Under the pieces are notes generated by a model that saw only the letters and a program-made list of their open reading frames with translations, did not search any database and was not told the DNA's origin. Shown here piece by piece: positions 46,027-54,241 of a stretch of 64,000 nucleotides of DNA. The stretch is from contig NZ_JAVLVT010000006.1 of assembly GCF_031628175.1 (NCBI RefSeq), positions 62,001 through 126,000 of the forward strand. The letters run 5' to 3'. How positions within the stretch are numbered: the stretch's first letter is position 1; the number at the start of each line of letters is the position of its first letter. A program made the translations under genes and the position numbers. The stretch is from Lipingzhangella_A rawalii. GTDB taxonomy: Bacteria; Actinomycetota; Actinomycetes; Streptosporangiales; Streptosporangiaceae.

Positions 46027-46452
46027 GTGGGGCGACACAGGAACGATCCGCGAGGCACCGGCCAGGTACTGGCCATCACTGGTGCTGTCCTCGTCGTGCT
46101 GGTCCTCGTGGTACTGGGAGCCTTCTTCCTGTACCGAAGCGTCATGGGGCCAGGCACGGCCAACATGCCCGAAGGAGACGAGGTTATGGCCGAGGCCGAG
46201 GACGAGGAGGACCTGGGCACGCTACACGTCCGGGTCACCGGGTCGTCCACGGAAATCCTCGTCCGGGTGACGGGAGGCGAGGTCCTGACCGACACCTCGA
46301 TGAGCACCGGCGAATACGTGACCTATGACGAGCCGCAACTGGACGTAACCATCTCCGAACCGGATGCGGTGGAGGTGTTCGTGAACGGCGAGCCCTACGA
46401 CCTCGATACGGAGGCTGAAGAGTACTCCTTCAGCGTCCGTCCGGATGATTAG
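46027..46452 (+). CDS. Membrane protein with RodZ C-terminal (DUF4115)-like domain
   Basis: 141 residues from the GTG at 46027, which has no ribosome-binding site and may be leaderless. One membrane helix at about residues 13-37 (VLAITGAVLVVLVLVVLGAFF), an acidic linker, and a beta-rich domain (about 66-135) with VRVTGSSTEILVRV, GEYVTYDEPQLDVTIS and AVEVFVNGEPYDL. The last motif resembles the extracytoplasmic DUF4115 domain of the cell-shape protein RodZ (typically GAVELxxNGxPVDL). The cytoplasmic RodZ helix-turn-helix is missing. A link to cell-wall shape is inference. Confidence 0.6.
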   Translation: MGRHRNDPRGTGQVLAITGAVLVVLVLVVLGAFFLYRSVMGPGTANMPEGDEVMAEAEDEEDLGTLHVRVTGSSTEILVRVTGGEVLTDTSMSTGEYVTYDEPQLDVTISEPDAVEVFVNGEPYDLDTEAEEYSFSVRPDD

Positions 46453-46614
46453 GAGTTGCGTTGGGAAGTTGGGCATGAGGTAGGGCCCGGCCTGGCGGAT
46501 GCAGGGGGCGGATCCGGTCGTTTCGGCCGCACCGGTGCCGTGCGGGCGCTTCCCGCTGGCCGTCGTGCGGGCCGCTGCCGCCACCAGCACTCTTCTCCGC
46601 GGGGGCACCAGGGG

Positions 46615-46854
46615 TCAGGGCGCGCTGCCAGCCTCCCCCGCGGGTTGTTCTCCGTGGGCTGTCCGCCGCGCCCGGCGGGGCTGGCGCATGCCATGGCCGC
46701 CACGAGTGGGGCCGGGTGGATGTCCTGCCTTTCCGTGGATGGTGGCCGTGGGCGGGGGCTCGGGAGCATCCTGGATTCCCGCACTCCAGACGAACACGGC
46801 ACCCAGAGGAAGCACCGCCGAGGCGACCCGCCAGGCAAACACCCCCACAGCCAC
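46615..46854 (-). CDS. Possible small single-pass membrane protein
   Basis: A 79-codon frame following pyrE on the same strand, beginning (GTG at 46854) with VAVGVFAWRVASAVLPLGAV, a plausible membrane helix, then a Pro/Arg/Gly-rich tail. No ribosome-binding site is visible and overlapping frames are open, so this may be chance. The rest of the 421-bp region 46453-46873 holds nothing I recognise. Confidence 0.25.
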   Translation of the reverse strand: MAVGVFAWRVASAVLPLGAVFVWSAGIQDAPEPPPTATIHGKAGHPPGPTRGGHGMRQPRRARRTAHGEQPAGEAGSAP

Positions 46855-46873
46855 CCGTCCACACCCGACCGGC

Positions 46874-47407
46874 TCAGACGTCCAGGTCCCCCAGCTCGAA
46901 CACGGCGCGGTAGTCCAGCCCTGCGGCCGTAACCCTCTCCCGGGCCCCGCGTTCGACAATGACCGCCACTCCGACCACTTCGGCGCCGGCCTCGCGTAGC
47001 GCGTTGACGGCGGTGAGAACCGAGTTTCCGGTGGTGGACGTGTCCTCGACGGCGAGGACACGTTGCCCCGCAACGTCCGGCCCCTCGATGCGCCGCTGGA
47101 GACCGTGCGCCTTGTCGGACTTGCGGACCACGAACGCGTCCAGATGGGTTCCCTGCGCGTGCGCCGCATGCAGCATGGCTGTGGCCACCGGATCTGCCCC
47201 CAGCGTCAGGCCGCCGACCGCCGTGTAGTCGAGGTCGCCTGTCGCGGCCAGCATGGTCGATCCGACGAGCGGGGCGCTTTCCCCCGACAGGGTGACGCGG
47301 CGTAGGTCAATGTAGTACTCGGCACGTTGACCAGAGGAGAGGATGACCGGTGTGTGGACCACCGCCTTATCGTTGATGTGTCGCAGCAGGTGCTCGCGTT
47401 CGCTCAT
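46874..47407 (-). CDS. pyrE: Orotate phosphoribosyltransferase
   Basis: 177 residues. PRPP-binding motif LAVEDTSTTGNSVLTAVNAL and the core VRKSDKAHGLQRRIEG. It converts orotate and PRPP to OMP in pyrimidine synthesis. Divergent from cutA. Confidence 0.96.
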   Translation of the reverse strand: MSEREHLLRHINDKAVVHTPVILSSGQRAEYYIDLRRVTLSGESAPLVGSTMLAATGDLDYTAVGGLTLGADPVATAMLHAAHAQGTHLDAFVVRKSDKAHGLQRRIEGPDVAGQRVLAVEDTSTTGNSVLTAVNALREAGAEVVGVAVIVERGARERVTAAGLDYRAVFELGDLDV

Positions 47408-47458
47408 GTAGCCGAGCCTAGAAGCTGTGGCCCAGTGGCCTGATCAGTACGGGTAGCC

Positions 47459-47890
47459 GTGTCAGTAGTGGAGGTGAGACAGGCCGTGTCTTCCGTGTCT
47501 TCCGTGTCTTCGGTGTCTCCGGACTCGCCCGAATCCGGGGAGCCCGGTGGGTCGCATGGATCTGTGCGCCAACATGTGCGGGTCGAGACGACAACCGACA
47601 GCAGGCAGGAGGCTCTTGCGCTGGCAAGCACCGCAATCGAGGCGCGCCTGGCTGCCTGCGCGCAGGTGAATGGGCCAATCACCAGCGTCTACCAGTGGCA
47701 GGGCGCCATTGAGAATGACGAGGAGTGGCTGGTTGTGTTCAAGACTGCGCACGACCGGCTTGACGACCTGGTCGCGCGGCTGCGTGCCGAACACTCCTAT
47801 GACGTCCCCGAGATCATTGCCGTGCCGATCATCGGCGGAAATCCCGCCTACCTCGACTGGCTGCGCGACGAGACCCGCGAGAGCTCGTGA
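47459..47890 (+). CDS. cutA: CutA1 divalent-cation tolerance protein
   Basis: 143 residues from the GTG at 47459. The CutA1 domain begins near residue 37 (VRVETTTDSRQEALALA) and has the family's CAQVNGPITSVYQWQG, EWLVVFKTAHDRLDDL and YDVPEIIAVPIIGGNPAYLDWL. The N-terminal extension is Ser/Val-rich because of four 9-bp repeats (47486-47521); the real start could be an internal GTG at about 47564, giving the usual length of about 108. The stop overlaps the next gene (GTGA). Confidence 0.92.
   Translation: MSVVEVRQAVSSVSSVSSVSPDSPESGEPGGSHGSVRQHVRVETTTDSRQEALALASTAIEARLAACAQVNGPITSVYQWQGAIENDEEWLVVFKTAHDRLDDLVARLRAEHSYDVPEIIAVPIIGGNPAYLDWLRDETRESS
47486..47521 (+). repeat. Four tandem 9-bp repeats in the cutA 5' end
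   Basis: GTGTCTTCC, GTGTCTTCC, GTGTCTTCG, GTGTCTCCG; each unit encodes Val-Ser-Ser (Val-Ser-Pro in the last). Length changes would stay in frame. Confidence 0.85.
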
Positions 47891-48552
47891 GTTCACTGCC
47901 TCCCGTCAGCCTCGGAGCTGTCACTGTCGTTCTCCTGCACAGTCCGTTTTCCGAACCGGCCCGGGATCCGGATTGGGGGGTGCTCCCGGAGGAGCTGCGG
48001 GGACAACACCCCGCCGTGGACGTGCACGTCGTCTCGGTTCCGGAGGCCGACCGTAGGGCCCCCGGGCACAGCTACGTGGCACGTGCGGCTTTGGACATTG
48101 CCGCGGCCGGGCCCCACCGCTCCCTGCTACTGGTCGGCACGGGGGCGGCCGGCCCACTGCTACCGCAGGTGGGCGCGTCGCAACGTTCGGCTCATCGGCT
48201 GGTCCTCGGTTACGTCCTCCTGGACGCGCTTCTTCCCCAATCCGGGATGGTGACGTGGGCGGCCCTGGCCCGCGAGCAGACCGGTGCGGAACTGCACCAC
48301 CTCGTGGATGCCTCCGACTCCCGTGAGCTGGCTACCCAATGGGCGCCGGAAACCGTACCCACACCGGTCGACTGGCCGGACGCCCCGTGTGTCTACCTCC
48401 AGAGCGACCACCGCTACGACGGCTGTCTGCGGCGCGCACACCTCCGCGGATGGAAGGTGGGGGACCTGCGGTCGGGTGCCGACGACGGACTCAGCTCCAC
48501 TGCCGTGGCCTCGGCCGTGGCTGCGGCCATTGTCGACCTTGGCCGAGGTTGA
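47887..48552 (+). CDS. Alpha/beta-hydrolase-like protein lacking the nucleophile
   Basis: 221 residues. The fold resembles small alpha/beta hydrolases: VTVVLLHSPFSEP at the first strand, then LLLVGTGAAGPLLPQ where GxSxG would be; the serine position is threonine-glycine, so ordinary esterase chemistry is unlikely. The C-terminal CVYLQSDHRYDG may be an acid loop. GTG start within the cutA stop (4-bp overlap). I do not recognise a precise function. Confidence 0.6.
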   Translation: MSSLPPVSLGAVTVVLLHSPFSEPARDPDWGVLPEELRGQHPAVDVHVVSVPEADRRAPGHSYVARAALDIAAAGPHRSLLLVGTGAAGPLLPQVGASQRSAHRLVLGYVLLDALLPQSGMVTWAALAREQTGAELHHLVDASDSRELATQWAPETVPTPVDWPDAPCVYLQSDHRYDGCLRRAHLRGWKVGDLRSGADDGLSSTAVASAVAAAIVDLGRG

Positions 48553-48574
48553 CGCTCCCGCCCTGAACCAGAGA

Positions 48575-48619
48575 CGGGGATGGAGACGCCCGCCCCGCGT
48601 AGGAGCATCTCCATCCCCG
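48575..48619. terminator. Long-loop hairpin between convergent genes
   Basis: 12-bp perfect arms (48575-48586 with 48608-48619) 23 bp after the hydrolase stop. The 223-bp convergent gap contains nothing else but the next hairpin. Confidence 0.6.
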
Positions 48620-48633
48620 AACGGCCCGGACAA

Positions 48634-48654
48634 CCGCCGATCCCCCATCGGCGG
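48634..48654. terminator. Second hairpin between convergent genes
   Basis: CCGCCGAT-CCCCC-ATCGGCGG, 8-bp perfect stem and 5-nt loop, 15 bp after the first hairpin. Confidence 0.55.
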
Positions 48655-48775
48655 CTGCCGCGGCCCGGTGGCCCGTTCGGTCCGTGCGTGCGGACGAACG
48701 GCCGGAAGGCCGCCGACGCCGGGATCCCGCCCCCTCTACGGGATCACGCAGCGCCGGCGGCGACTGGAAGTCGCG

Positions 48776-49501
48776 TTAGTCCGTGACCGTGGTGGCCGCA
48801 ACATCGCTGAGTAGGTCCAGGGCCGCGCCAACGGTTTCCGGGAGGGAGACGCTCCATACGTGCGCCGCGTGTTCCAGCTCCAAGGAGAGGCGCAGGCGGT
48901 CGGTGCGTCGTTGCAGCTCGGGTCCATCGGTAGCCAGGACCGCGAAGGTGCCCTCGGACAGACACGCCAGGGTCTCTCCCCGATCGAACAGCGTGGACAA
49001 CTTGTGGCTGACCACGATGGCGCGGGCGGCCTGCCGCCACGGATCGCTGGCGGAGTCGAGCGCGACCAGCACCAGACGGTGCGTGCTTTTCGGTGGTGGA
49101 TGTGGGGCCGAGACCCGGTACAGCTCGGTGAGCCTGGTCCGGAGATAGGCCGGGGTGGTCAGTCCGGTCAGCGGCTCCTGACAGGTCTGCGGGCGCTCAC
49201 ACTCGTCCACCCATCCTTCTGCCAGGGCCTTGACCAGGTGTAGCGGTGGTGCCGTCCATGCCATCACCGTGCTCAGCGCCGCGAAGTCCTCCAAGGCACT
49301 ACCGATCGGCACACCGGAGCGGGCGCGGGCCCTGCCCAGCTCTGTTGCGGAATGTGTCAGGTCCTCCCCGTTGGCAAGGGCGGAGCTGATCTCGTCCACG
49401 GCCGGACGCCACCAGTCGTCCGGATACTTCCACCCCATCGCGCGACTGCGCAGACGCCAGGCGGCGCGTAGCATGGCGCTTTTGGTGGGTCCGGTTCCCA
49501 T
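48776..49501 (-). CDS. Degenerate GGDEF-like domain protein
   Basis: 241 residues from the ATG at 49501 (AGGAG 6 bp upstream). A helical N-terminus (KYPDDWWRPAVDEISSAL) precedes GLTTPAYLRTRLTELYR, which matches the start of GGDEF domains (D-x-LTGLxNR), but the signature reads LSEGTFAVLA instead of GGDEF, so diguanylate cyclase activity is excluded. It may bind a nucleotide or act as a regulator. Divergent from an ECF sigma factor, 225 bp away, a neighbourhood that suggests a signalling link. Confidence 0.65.
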   Translation of the reverse strand: MGTGPTKSAMLRAAWRLRSRAMGWKYPDDWWRPAVDEISSALANGEDLTHSATELGRARARSGVPIGSALEDFAALSTVMAWTAPPLHLVKALAEGWVDECERPQTCQEPLTGLTTPAYLRTRLTELYRVSAPHPPPKSTHRLVLVALDSASDPWRQAARAIVVSHKLSTLFDRGETLACLSEGTFAVLATDGPELQRRTDRLRLSLELEHAAHVWSVSLPETVGAALDLLSDVAATTVTD

Positions 49502-49726
49502 CTCTGGCTCCTGTCGAAATTGCCTGGTCGCCCACCGGCGTGGTCCTGCCGCGCCGGTGGATGCCCTCACTCCAATGACGGAGAAGGGCTGCGGTCATGA
49601 CGCGGAATACGAGATGATTTTTGTGGCCTCTTCCCACCGCGCTCCGTCGTTGGGATATGGCCGGTTGGGACGCGCCCGTCGGGAGGGACGGGGCCCCGTA
49701 GCGGGGCGTGTGACGAAAGGTGGCCG

Positions 49727-51229
49727 ATGACCGAGGCGCCGCACGAGGATGTCGAGGCGGAGCGAGCCGACAGTGCGCTCATCGCAGCCGTCCGTGGCGG
49801 TGACACCGACGCCTACGCCCTGTTGTACGAGCGGCACGCGGCGGCGGCACGTGGGCTCGCACACCAGTTGGCGCGTAGCCAGGCCGAGGTGGATGACATC
49901 GTCGCCGACACCTTCGAACGTGTGTTGACGGTCATCCAACGCGGTGGTGGACCGTCCGACGGATTCCGTCCGTATCTCCTCACGGCGGTCCGCAATGTGT
50001 CCTACGACCGTCTGCGCGGCGAACGACGCCAGGTTGTCACCGACGATGTGGAGACCTTCGATCGGGGGGAGCCATTCGTCGATCCGGCTCTGGAGGGGCT
50101 GGAACGGTCGCTCATCGCCCAGGCGTTCCTGTCGCTTCCCCAGAGATGGCAGGCGGTGCTGTGGCACACCGAGATTGAGGGGGGCAAGCCCGCTCAGGTG
50201 GCCCCCGTCTTGGGGATGACCGCGAACGGCGTTGCCGCCCTGGCCTACCGGGCTCGGGAGGGGCTGCGTCAGGCCTACCTCCAGATGCACCTGGCCGGAG
50301 GTGCCCCGTCCGAGTCGTGTCGCCCCGCGCTGAACCAGCTGGGTGCCTACGTGCGGGGCGGGTTGTCCCGCCGGGACGCTACGGGTGTGGACGCGCACCT
50401 GGACACGTGCGCGGACTGTCGTGGTGTCTACGCGGAGCTCATGGATGTCAACGTGGGGCTGCGCGTGATCGTCGGTCCGCTCGTGGCGGGGCCGGTCGCC
50501 GCCGGATATCTGGCCTCTCTGCCGACGGCGGCGGGGATCGGCGGCGCGTGGCAGGGCATGCCGCGTCGGCAGCAGCAGGCGGTGGCGGGAGGAACGGCCG
50601 CTGCGGTGGTGGCCGCGGCTGCGGCGTTCGCGATGGTCAGTCACGAGGAGCCGGTCTCCGAGCCGCCGTCGTCGGCAGCTCCCGAGACCGAGGCCCCGGA
50701 GGCGGAGCCCGCCGAGCCGGAGCAGGACGAGGACGACGATGGTGCCGGTGCGGACCCGGACCCGCCCGACGATCCGGATTCCTCGGATTCCTCGGATTCC
50801 TCGGATTCGTCTGAGCCCGAGGAGCCCGAGGAAACCGACACTGCCACGGATCCACCGGCCACAGCCGCCGAGTCGGTGGAAGAGCCCGCGGACGAGTCCG
50901 AACCCGCACCGCCGGAGCCGCCGCAGGAGCAGGACACGCCCCCCGAACCGGGGGCACCACCCGAGCCGCCGGATCCACCCGAGCCGCCGGATCCACCGGA
51001 TCCACCGGCGTTTCCGGATCCACCGGGGCCCCCGGACCCACCCGGGCCCCCGGGAGTGCCCGGACCACCCGGGCATCTCGGCCCCGAGCCGCCGGGATTC
51101 CCGGAACCTCCGGGGCTGTTCGATGTTCCGGATGTCCCGGACGTTCCCGCTCCGCCGGAACCACCCGCTCCGCCGGAACCACCCGAGCCACCGGAACCGC
51201 CCGTTCCGTCCGAGCTTCCGGTTGGCTGA
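49727..51229 (+). CDS. ECF sigma factor fused to zinc finger, membrane helix and Pro-rich tail
   Basis: 500 residues. ECF regions 2 and 4 occupy about residues 15-190 (YALLYERHAAAARGLAHQL, DIVADTFERVLTVI, LPQRWQAVLWHTEIEG). Then comes an anti-sigma-like zinc finger H224/C228/C231 (HLDTCADC) and one transmembrane helix at about 284-305 (AVAGGTAAAVVAAAAAFAMV). The last 195 residues are Asp/Glu- then Pro/Glu-rich (repeated EPPDPPEPPDPP-type units) and should lie outside the membrane. Such sigma factors with an integral membrane anchor are known among large ECF groups in actinobacteria; release must need proteolysis or a similar step. It is divergent from the degenerate GGDEF protein. Confidence 0.88.
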   Translation: MTEAPHEDVEAERADSALIAAVRGGDTDAYALLYERHAAAARGLAHQLARSQAEVDDIVADTFERVLTVIQRGGGPSDGFRPYLLTAVRNVSYDRLRGERRQVVTDDVETFDRGEPFVDPALEGLERSLIAQAFLSLPQRWQAVLWHTEIEGGKPAQVAPVLGMTANGVAALAYRAREGLRQAYLQMHLAGGAPSESCRPALNQLGAYVRGGLSRRDATGVDAHLDTCADCRGVYAELMDVNVGLRVIVGPLVAGPVAAGYLASLPTAAGIGGAWQGMPRRQQQAVAGGTAAAVVAAAAAFAMVSHEEPVSEPPSSAAPETEAPEAEPAEPEQDEDDDGAGADPDPPDDPDSSDSSDSSDSSEPEEPEETDTATDPPATAAESVEEPADESEPAPPEPPQEQDTPPEPGAPPEPPDPPEPPDPPDPPAFPDPPGPPDPPGPPGVPGPPGHLGPEPPGFPEPPGLFDVPDVPDVPAPPEPPAPPEPPEPPEPPVPSELPVG

Positions 51230-51613
51230 CCCGTCGATCCGGGTGTCACCAGGATTCGGACGTACTTGGTGCGGTAAAGTTTTCGACCAAAAGGTGACAG
51301 GGTTGTGAGTTGTCTCCCGTGACTCCTCCTTTTGCGCTGGTCATTTCGCCCCCTGACGTGGTGTCCTTCGATGGAGCGAAGTTCGTCCACGGATTGTGTG
51401 CGCCCCAAAAAGCATTCGCCAGTAGGCTGATTGACGGCAGGCGGACCGGGGTTCGCGTGTGGTGCCAGGGGTCGCGAGGTGTCCACGCGTCGGAGAAGGC
51501 GCGGCCAGGCTGACACCGGTCTGTCGAGAAGGACGTAATGCCGACATCTCGAACAGCAGGGCCGAAATACGGCCGGCTGCAAGCACGAGGTTCGAGGGAA
51601 GGGGCGGTGTCGG
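51230..51613 (+). promoter_or_regulatory. Leader region before the NYN gene
   Basis: 384 bp without a convincing gene. TAGGCT at 51423-51428 is a possible -10 without a good -35. Confidence 0.3.
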
Positions 51614-53560
51614 GTGGATCGCTGTGCGCTGTTCGTGGACGCCGGTTACCTGTTGGCCGACGGTGCGATGGCGGTGCACGGTACGCGCAACCGTGACTCT
51701 GTCTCGTGGGACTACGCCGGCCTGGTGCGCCTGTTGAGTGACATGGCTCGGGATCGAACCGGTCTCTCGCTGCTGCGCTGCTACTGGTACGAAACCACTG
51801 TCGACGACCGACGGAACCAGGAGCAGGACAGTATCGCCGACATTCCGGGGATCAAGTTCCGCGCGGCACGTATCCGCCCGGGGCGTCGGGAAGGGGTCGA
51901 GAGCTATGTGCAGCGGGACCTCACCACGCTCGCCCGTACCGGGGGGTTGTGTGAGGCTGTCCTCGTCAGCGGGGATGAGGACATGGCGCAGGTGGTGGCC
52001 GACGTCCAGGATCTCGGCGTGCGGGTCACCGTCGTCCATGTCTCGGTCGAGGGGAACTGGACGATTTCCCGAGCTCTGCGCCGGGAGTGCGATGATTTGA
52101 TCGAGGTGGGTGCCGGGCATCTACGCCCGTACGTGAACCTGCTGGCCCAGCCCGACCCGGCGGAGGAGACCGGGAGTGCCGGTCCATTGTCCAATGGACA
52201 GTCCCATGGCGCACCGATGTCTCGCCAGCCGGTCAACGCCAATGTCGCGGCCGATCGTGTCGAGCCCGCGGACATGGCCATGATGTACGCGAACACCGGG
52301 GGGCAACCGGCCGGTACCGCGATGGAGCAACTACGCGCGATGCAGCAGAGCATCGCCCACCGCCGAGGTGGCGACCAGCCCGGTGCCGCAGGCGACGTGT
52401 CGAATCCGGCGACTGGGGGGCAACCCGCGCCGTCGGGTGGGTATCAGGCGCCGGCCGGGGGGAGTCCGAACCAGACCGGTGGGCATGCCTATCCGAACGG
52501 TGCGAGTCCGCAGCAGGCGGGTGGGCATGCGATGCCCTCGGGTGGGTATCAGGCGCCGGCTGGAGGGAGTCCGAACCAGACCGGTGGGCATGCCTATCCG
52601 AACGGTGCGAGTCCGCAGCAGGCGGGTGGGCATGCGATGCCCTCGGGTGGGTATCAGGCGCCGGCCGGGGGGAGTCCGAACCAGACCGGTGGGCATGCCT
52701 ATCCGAACGGTGCGAGTCCGCAGCAGGCGGGTGGGCATGCGATGCCCTCGGGTGGGTATCAGGCGCCGGCTGGGGGGAATCCGAACCAGACCGGTGGGCA
52801 TGCGATGCCCTCGGGTGGGTATCAGGCGCAACACACCGGTGGATATCCCGCGCAGCACCCGGGACACAGCGGGGCGCACCCCTCGATGGCTCCGCAGGCG
52901 GGGCAGGGGCATCCCGCATCTGGAGCACAGCCCAGCATGCGCGGCATGAACGGCACCGGCCCCCAGCAACCCCAGCAACGGATGAACCCGGGCGGGACCC
53001 AATACCAGAATCCCCCCACCGGGGCGGCACCTGCCCAGGGGCGCGGAGACCCCCCAGGGCGAGGGGCACCACCGGGCCAGGACCGCGGCTATGGCTCGAA
53101 CACGGGGCAGCAGCAGGGATTCGGAGGTAGCTCTCCCGTAAACCCTACGAGTGGGGCCAGTACGGGAACTGAGGCGAACCTCAGGGGCGCGACCGCCACC
53201 CAGAACGGGATGCGCCCAGCTACTGGCCCCCAGCCCACGCCGCCCGTCCAGCACGGGCCGTACACGAATCCCACGCCACGAGTGGGCAATGTTGCTCCTG
53301 ACCCCCAGGATCCACACTCGGTGGCGAATGCGGTGCGTACCGCGTACCAGGAGGGTGACAACTTCGGGGAGTCCATTGCCCGGGATGCACCAGCCCTGTG
53401 GGTCGAGGCCGTGCTGGCCGGTCAGCCGAGAATGCCGGCTGACCTTGAGGCACGCATGCTCCAGGGGTCGGCGCTTCCTGTGGACTACCTGCTTCGGGAG
53501 GACGTCCGGGAGTCGCTGCGGGGTGGCTTCTGGTCAGCTCTGGAGCGCTGTAGAGCCTAG
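51614..53560 (+). CDS. NYN-domain (PIN-like nuclease) protein with repetitive Gly/Gln/Asn linker
   Basis: 648 residues from the GTG at 51614. The N-terminal NYN domain (about 1-170) has the acidic residues of PIN-like RNases: FVDAGYL (D9), VLVSGDEDMAQVV and VTVVHVSVEGNW. The middle (about 185-560) is disordered, rich in Gly, Pro, Gln, Asn and His, and includes a 35-residue repeat (units such as SGGYQAPAGG, NQTGGHAYPNG and SPQQAGGHAMP). The C-terminus (about 575-648) is a conserved-looking helical domain (DPHSVANAVRTAYQEGDNFG). It is likely an RNA-cleaving or RNA-binding protein with a condensate-type linker; substrate unknown. A TPR gene follows after 61 bp. Confidence 0.8.
   Translation: MDRCALFVDAGYLLADGAMAVHGTRNRDSVSWDYAGLVRLLSDMARDRTGLSLLRCYWYETTVDDRRNQEQDSIADIPGIKFRAARIRPGRREGVESYVQRDLTTLARTGGLCEAVLVSGDEDMAQVVADVQDLGVRVTVVHVSVEGNWTISRALRRECDDLIEVGAGHLRPYVNLLAQPDPAEETGSAGPLSNGQSHGAPMSRQPVNANVAADRVEPADMAMMYANTGGQPAGTAMEQLRAMQQSIAHRRGGDQPGAAGDVSNPATGGQPAPSGGYQAPAGGSPNQTGGHAYPNGASPQQAGGHAMPSGGYQAPAGGSPNQTGGHAYPNGASPQQAGGHAMPSGGYQAPAGGSPNQTGGHAYPNGASPQQAGGHAMPSGGYQAPAGGNPNQTGGHAMPSGGYQAQHTGGYPAQHPGHSGAHPSMAPQAGQGHPASGAQPSMRGMNGTGPQQPQQRMNPGGTQYQNPPTGAAPAQGRGDPPGRGAPPGQDRGYGSNTGQQQGFGGSSPVNPTSGASTGTEANLRGATATQNGMRPATGPQPTPPVQHGPYTNPTPRVGNVAPDPQDPHSVANAVRTAYQEGDNFGESIARDAPALWVEAVLAGQPRMPADLEARMLQGSALPVDYLLREDVRESLRGGFWSALERCRA
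52433..52810 (+). repeat. Tandem 105-bp repeats within the NYN gene
   Basis: Three complete 105-bp units begin at 52433, 52538 and 52643, with a shortened 63-bp fourth unit at 52748. Units differ at only a few bases, including third positions, so they must be recent or homogenised. Confidence 0.95.
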
Positions 53561-53621
53561 GAACCGTGTGTCACCATCCTGCGGGGGTCGGGGTGGGGCG
53601 CAGCAGCGGAGCGGGGTGACG

Positions 53622-54179
53622 ATGGTGCAGGTTACCTCCGACGATCTGGATCGTGTGGAGTTCCGGGCAGTGCACTCGGGCGAACATGGCCACGCGGCTC
53701 GGGAGCTTGAGCGCCTTGCGGAACAGGCGGATGCGCACAGCACGGTGTCCCGCGCCGAGCTGTTGGCCCGCTCCGGGGAGCAGTGGGAAATGGCCTACGA
53801 GTTCGCCCGGGCCGCAGCGGTGTACCAGCGGGCGGTGGAGGACGGTGGTCCCACGCTCATTGATGCGCGGGCGCTGCGTGCCGGGGCTCTGTTGGAGCTC
53901 GAACGGTGGGAGGAAGCCCGGCAGGAACTGGACTGTCTCCTCGCCTATGGCCCCCGGGGTCTTCAGACGTATCTTCATGTCGCCGAGGCGCTCTATGCCT
54001 ATGACGATCTGCCCGGTGCCGAACACTGGTCGTCGCTGGGAGTGGTGCGATTCCGGGAACAGGTCGATACGGAGCGGGTGCGTGGCCTGTGGGTGGAGCT
54101 ACTGCGGGTGCGGTTTCGCGTGCGTGTGGATCTCGGGCGGACCGAGGACGATCTGGACCGGTTGTTGGACGAGGTCTGA
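53622..54179 (+). CDS. TPR-repeat protein
   Basis: 185 residues from the ATG at 53622. Helical repeats: GHAARELERLAEQA, YEFARAAAVYQRAVEDGG, RAGALLELERWEEARQEL and DLPGAEHWSSLGVVRF. Cytoplasmic with no membrane segment; probably a protein-interaction scaffold. Close to the NYN gene, perhaps its partner. Confidence 0.8.
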   Translation: MVQVTSDDLDRVEFRAVHSGEHGHAARELERLAEQADAHSTVSRAELLARSGEQWEMAYEFARAAAVYQRAVEDGGPTLIDARALRAGALLELERWEEARQELDCLLAYGPRGLQTYLHVAEALYAYDDLPGAEHWSSLGVVRFREQVDTERVRGLWVELLRVRFRVRVDLGRTEDDLDRLLDEV

Positions 54180-54241
54180 GTTTTCCGGGATTGCCCTACG
54201 GGGGACAGCAGGACGTGGGGTCGACATGGTAGACCGAGGGC

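Noticed and set aside
50641..51582. Long minus-strand frame rich in Gly-Ser repeats (GGSGGSGG)
   Set aside because: It is the mirror of the Pro-rich tail of the sigma factor: CCG/CCA proline codons read as GGN glycine on the other strand. It has no plausible start or ribosome-binding site and overlaps a well-supported gene.
52433..52810. Repeat array considered as CRISPR
   Set aside because: The units are contiguous, with no unique spacers, in frame within a gene, and no cas genes are near.
52331..53317. Long minus-strand and alternate plus-strand frames over the 105-bp repeats
   Set aside because: The repeats have no stops in several frames. Only the frame continuous with the NYN domain makes sense; the others are shadows.
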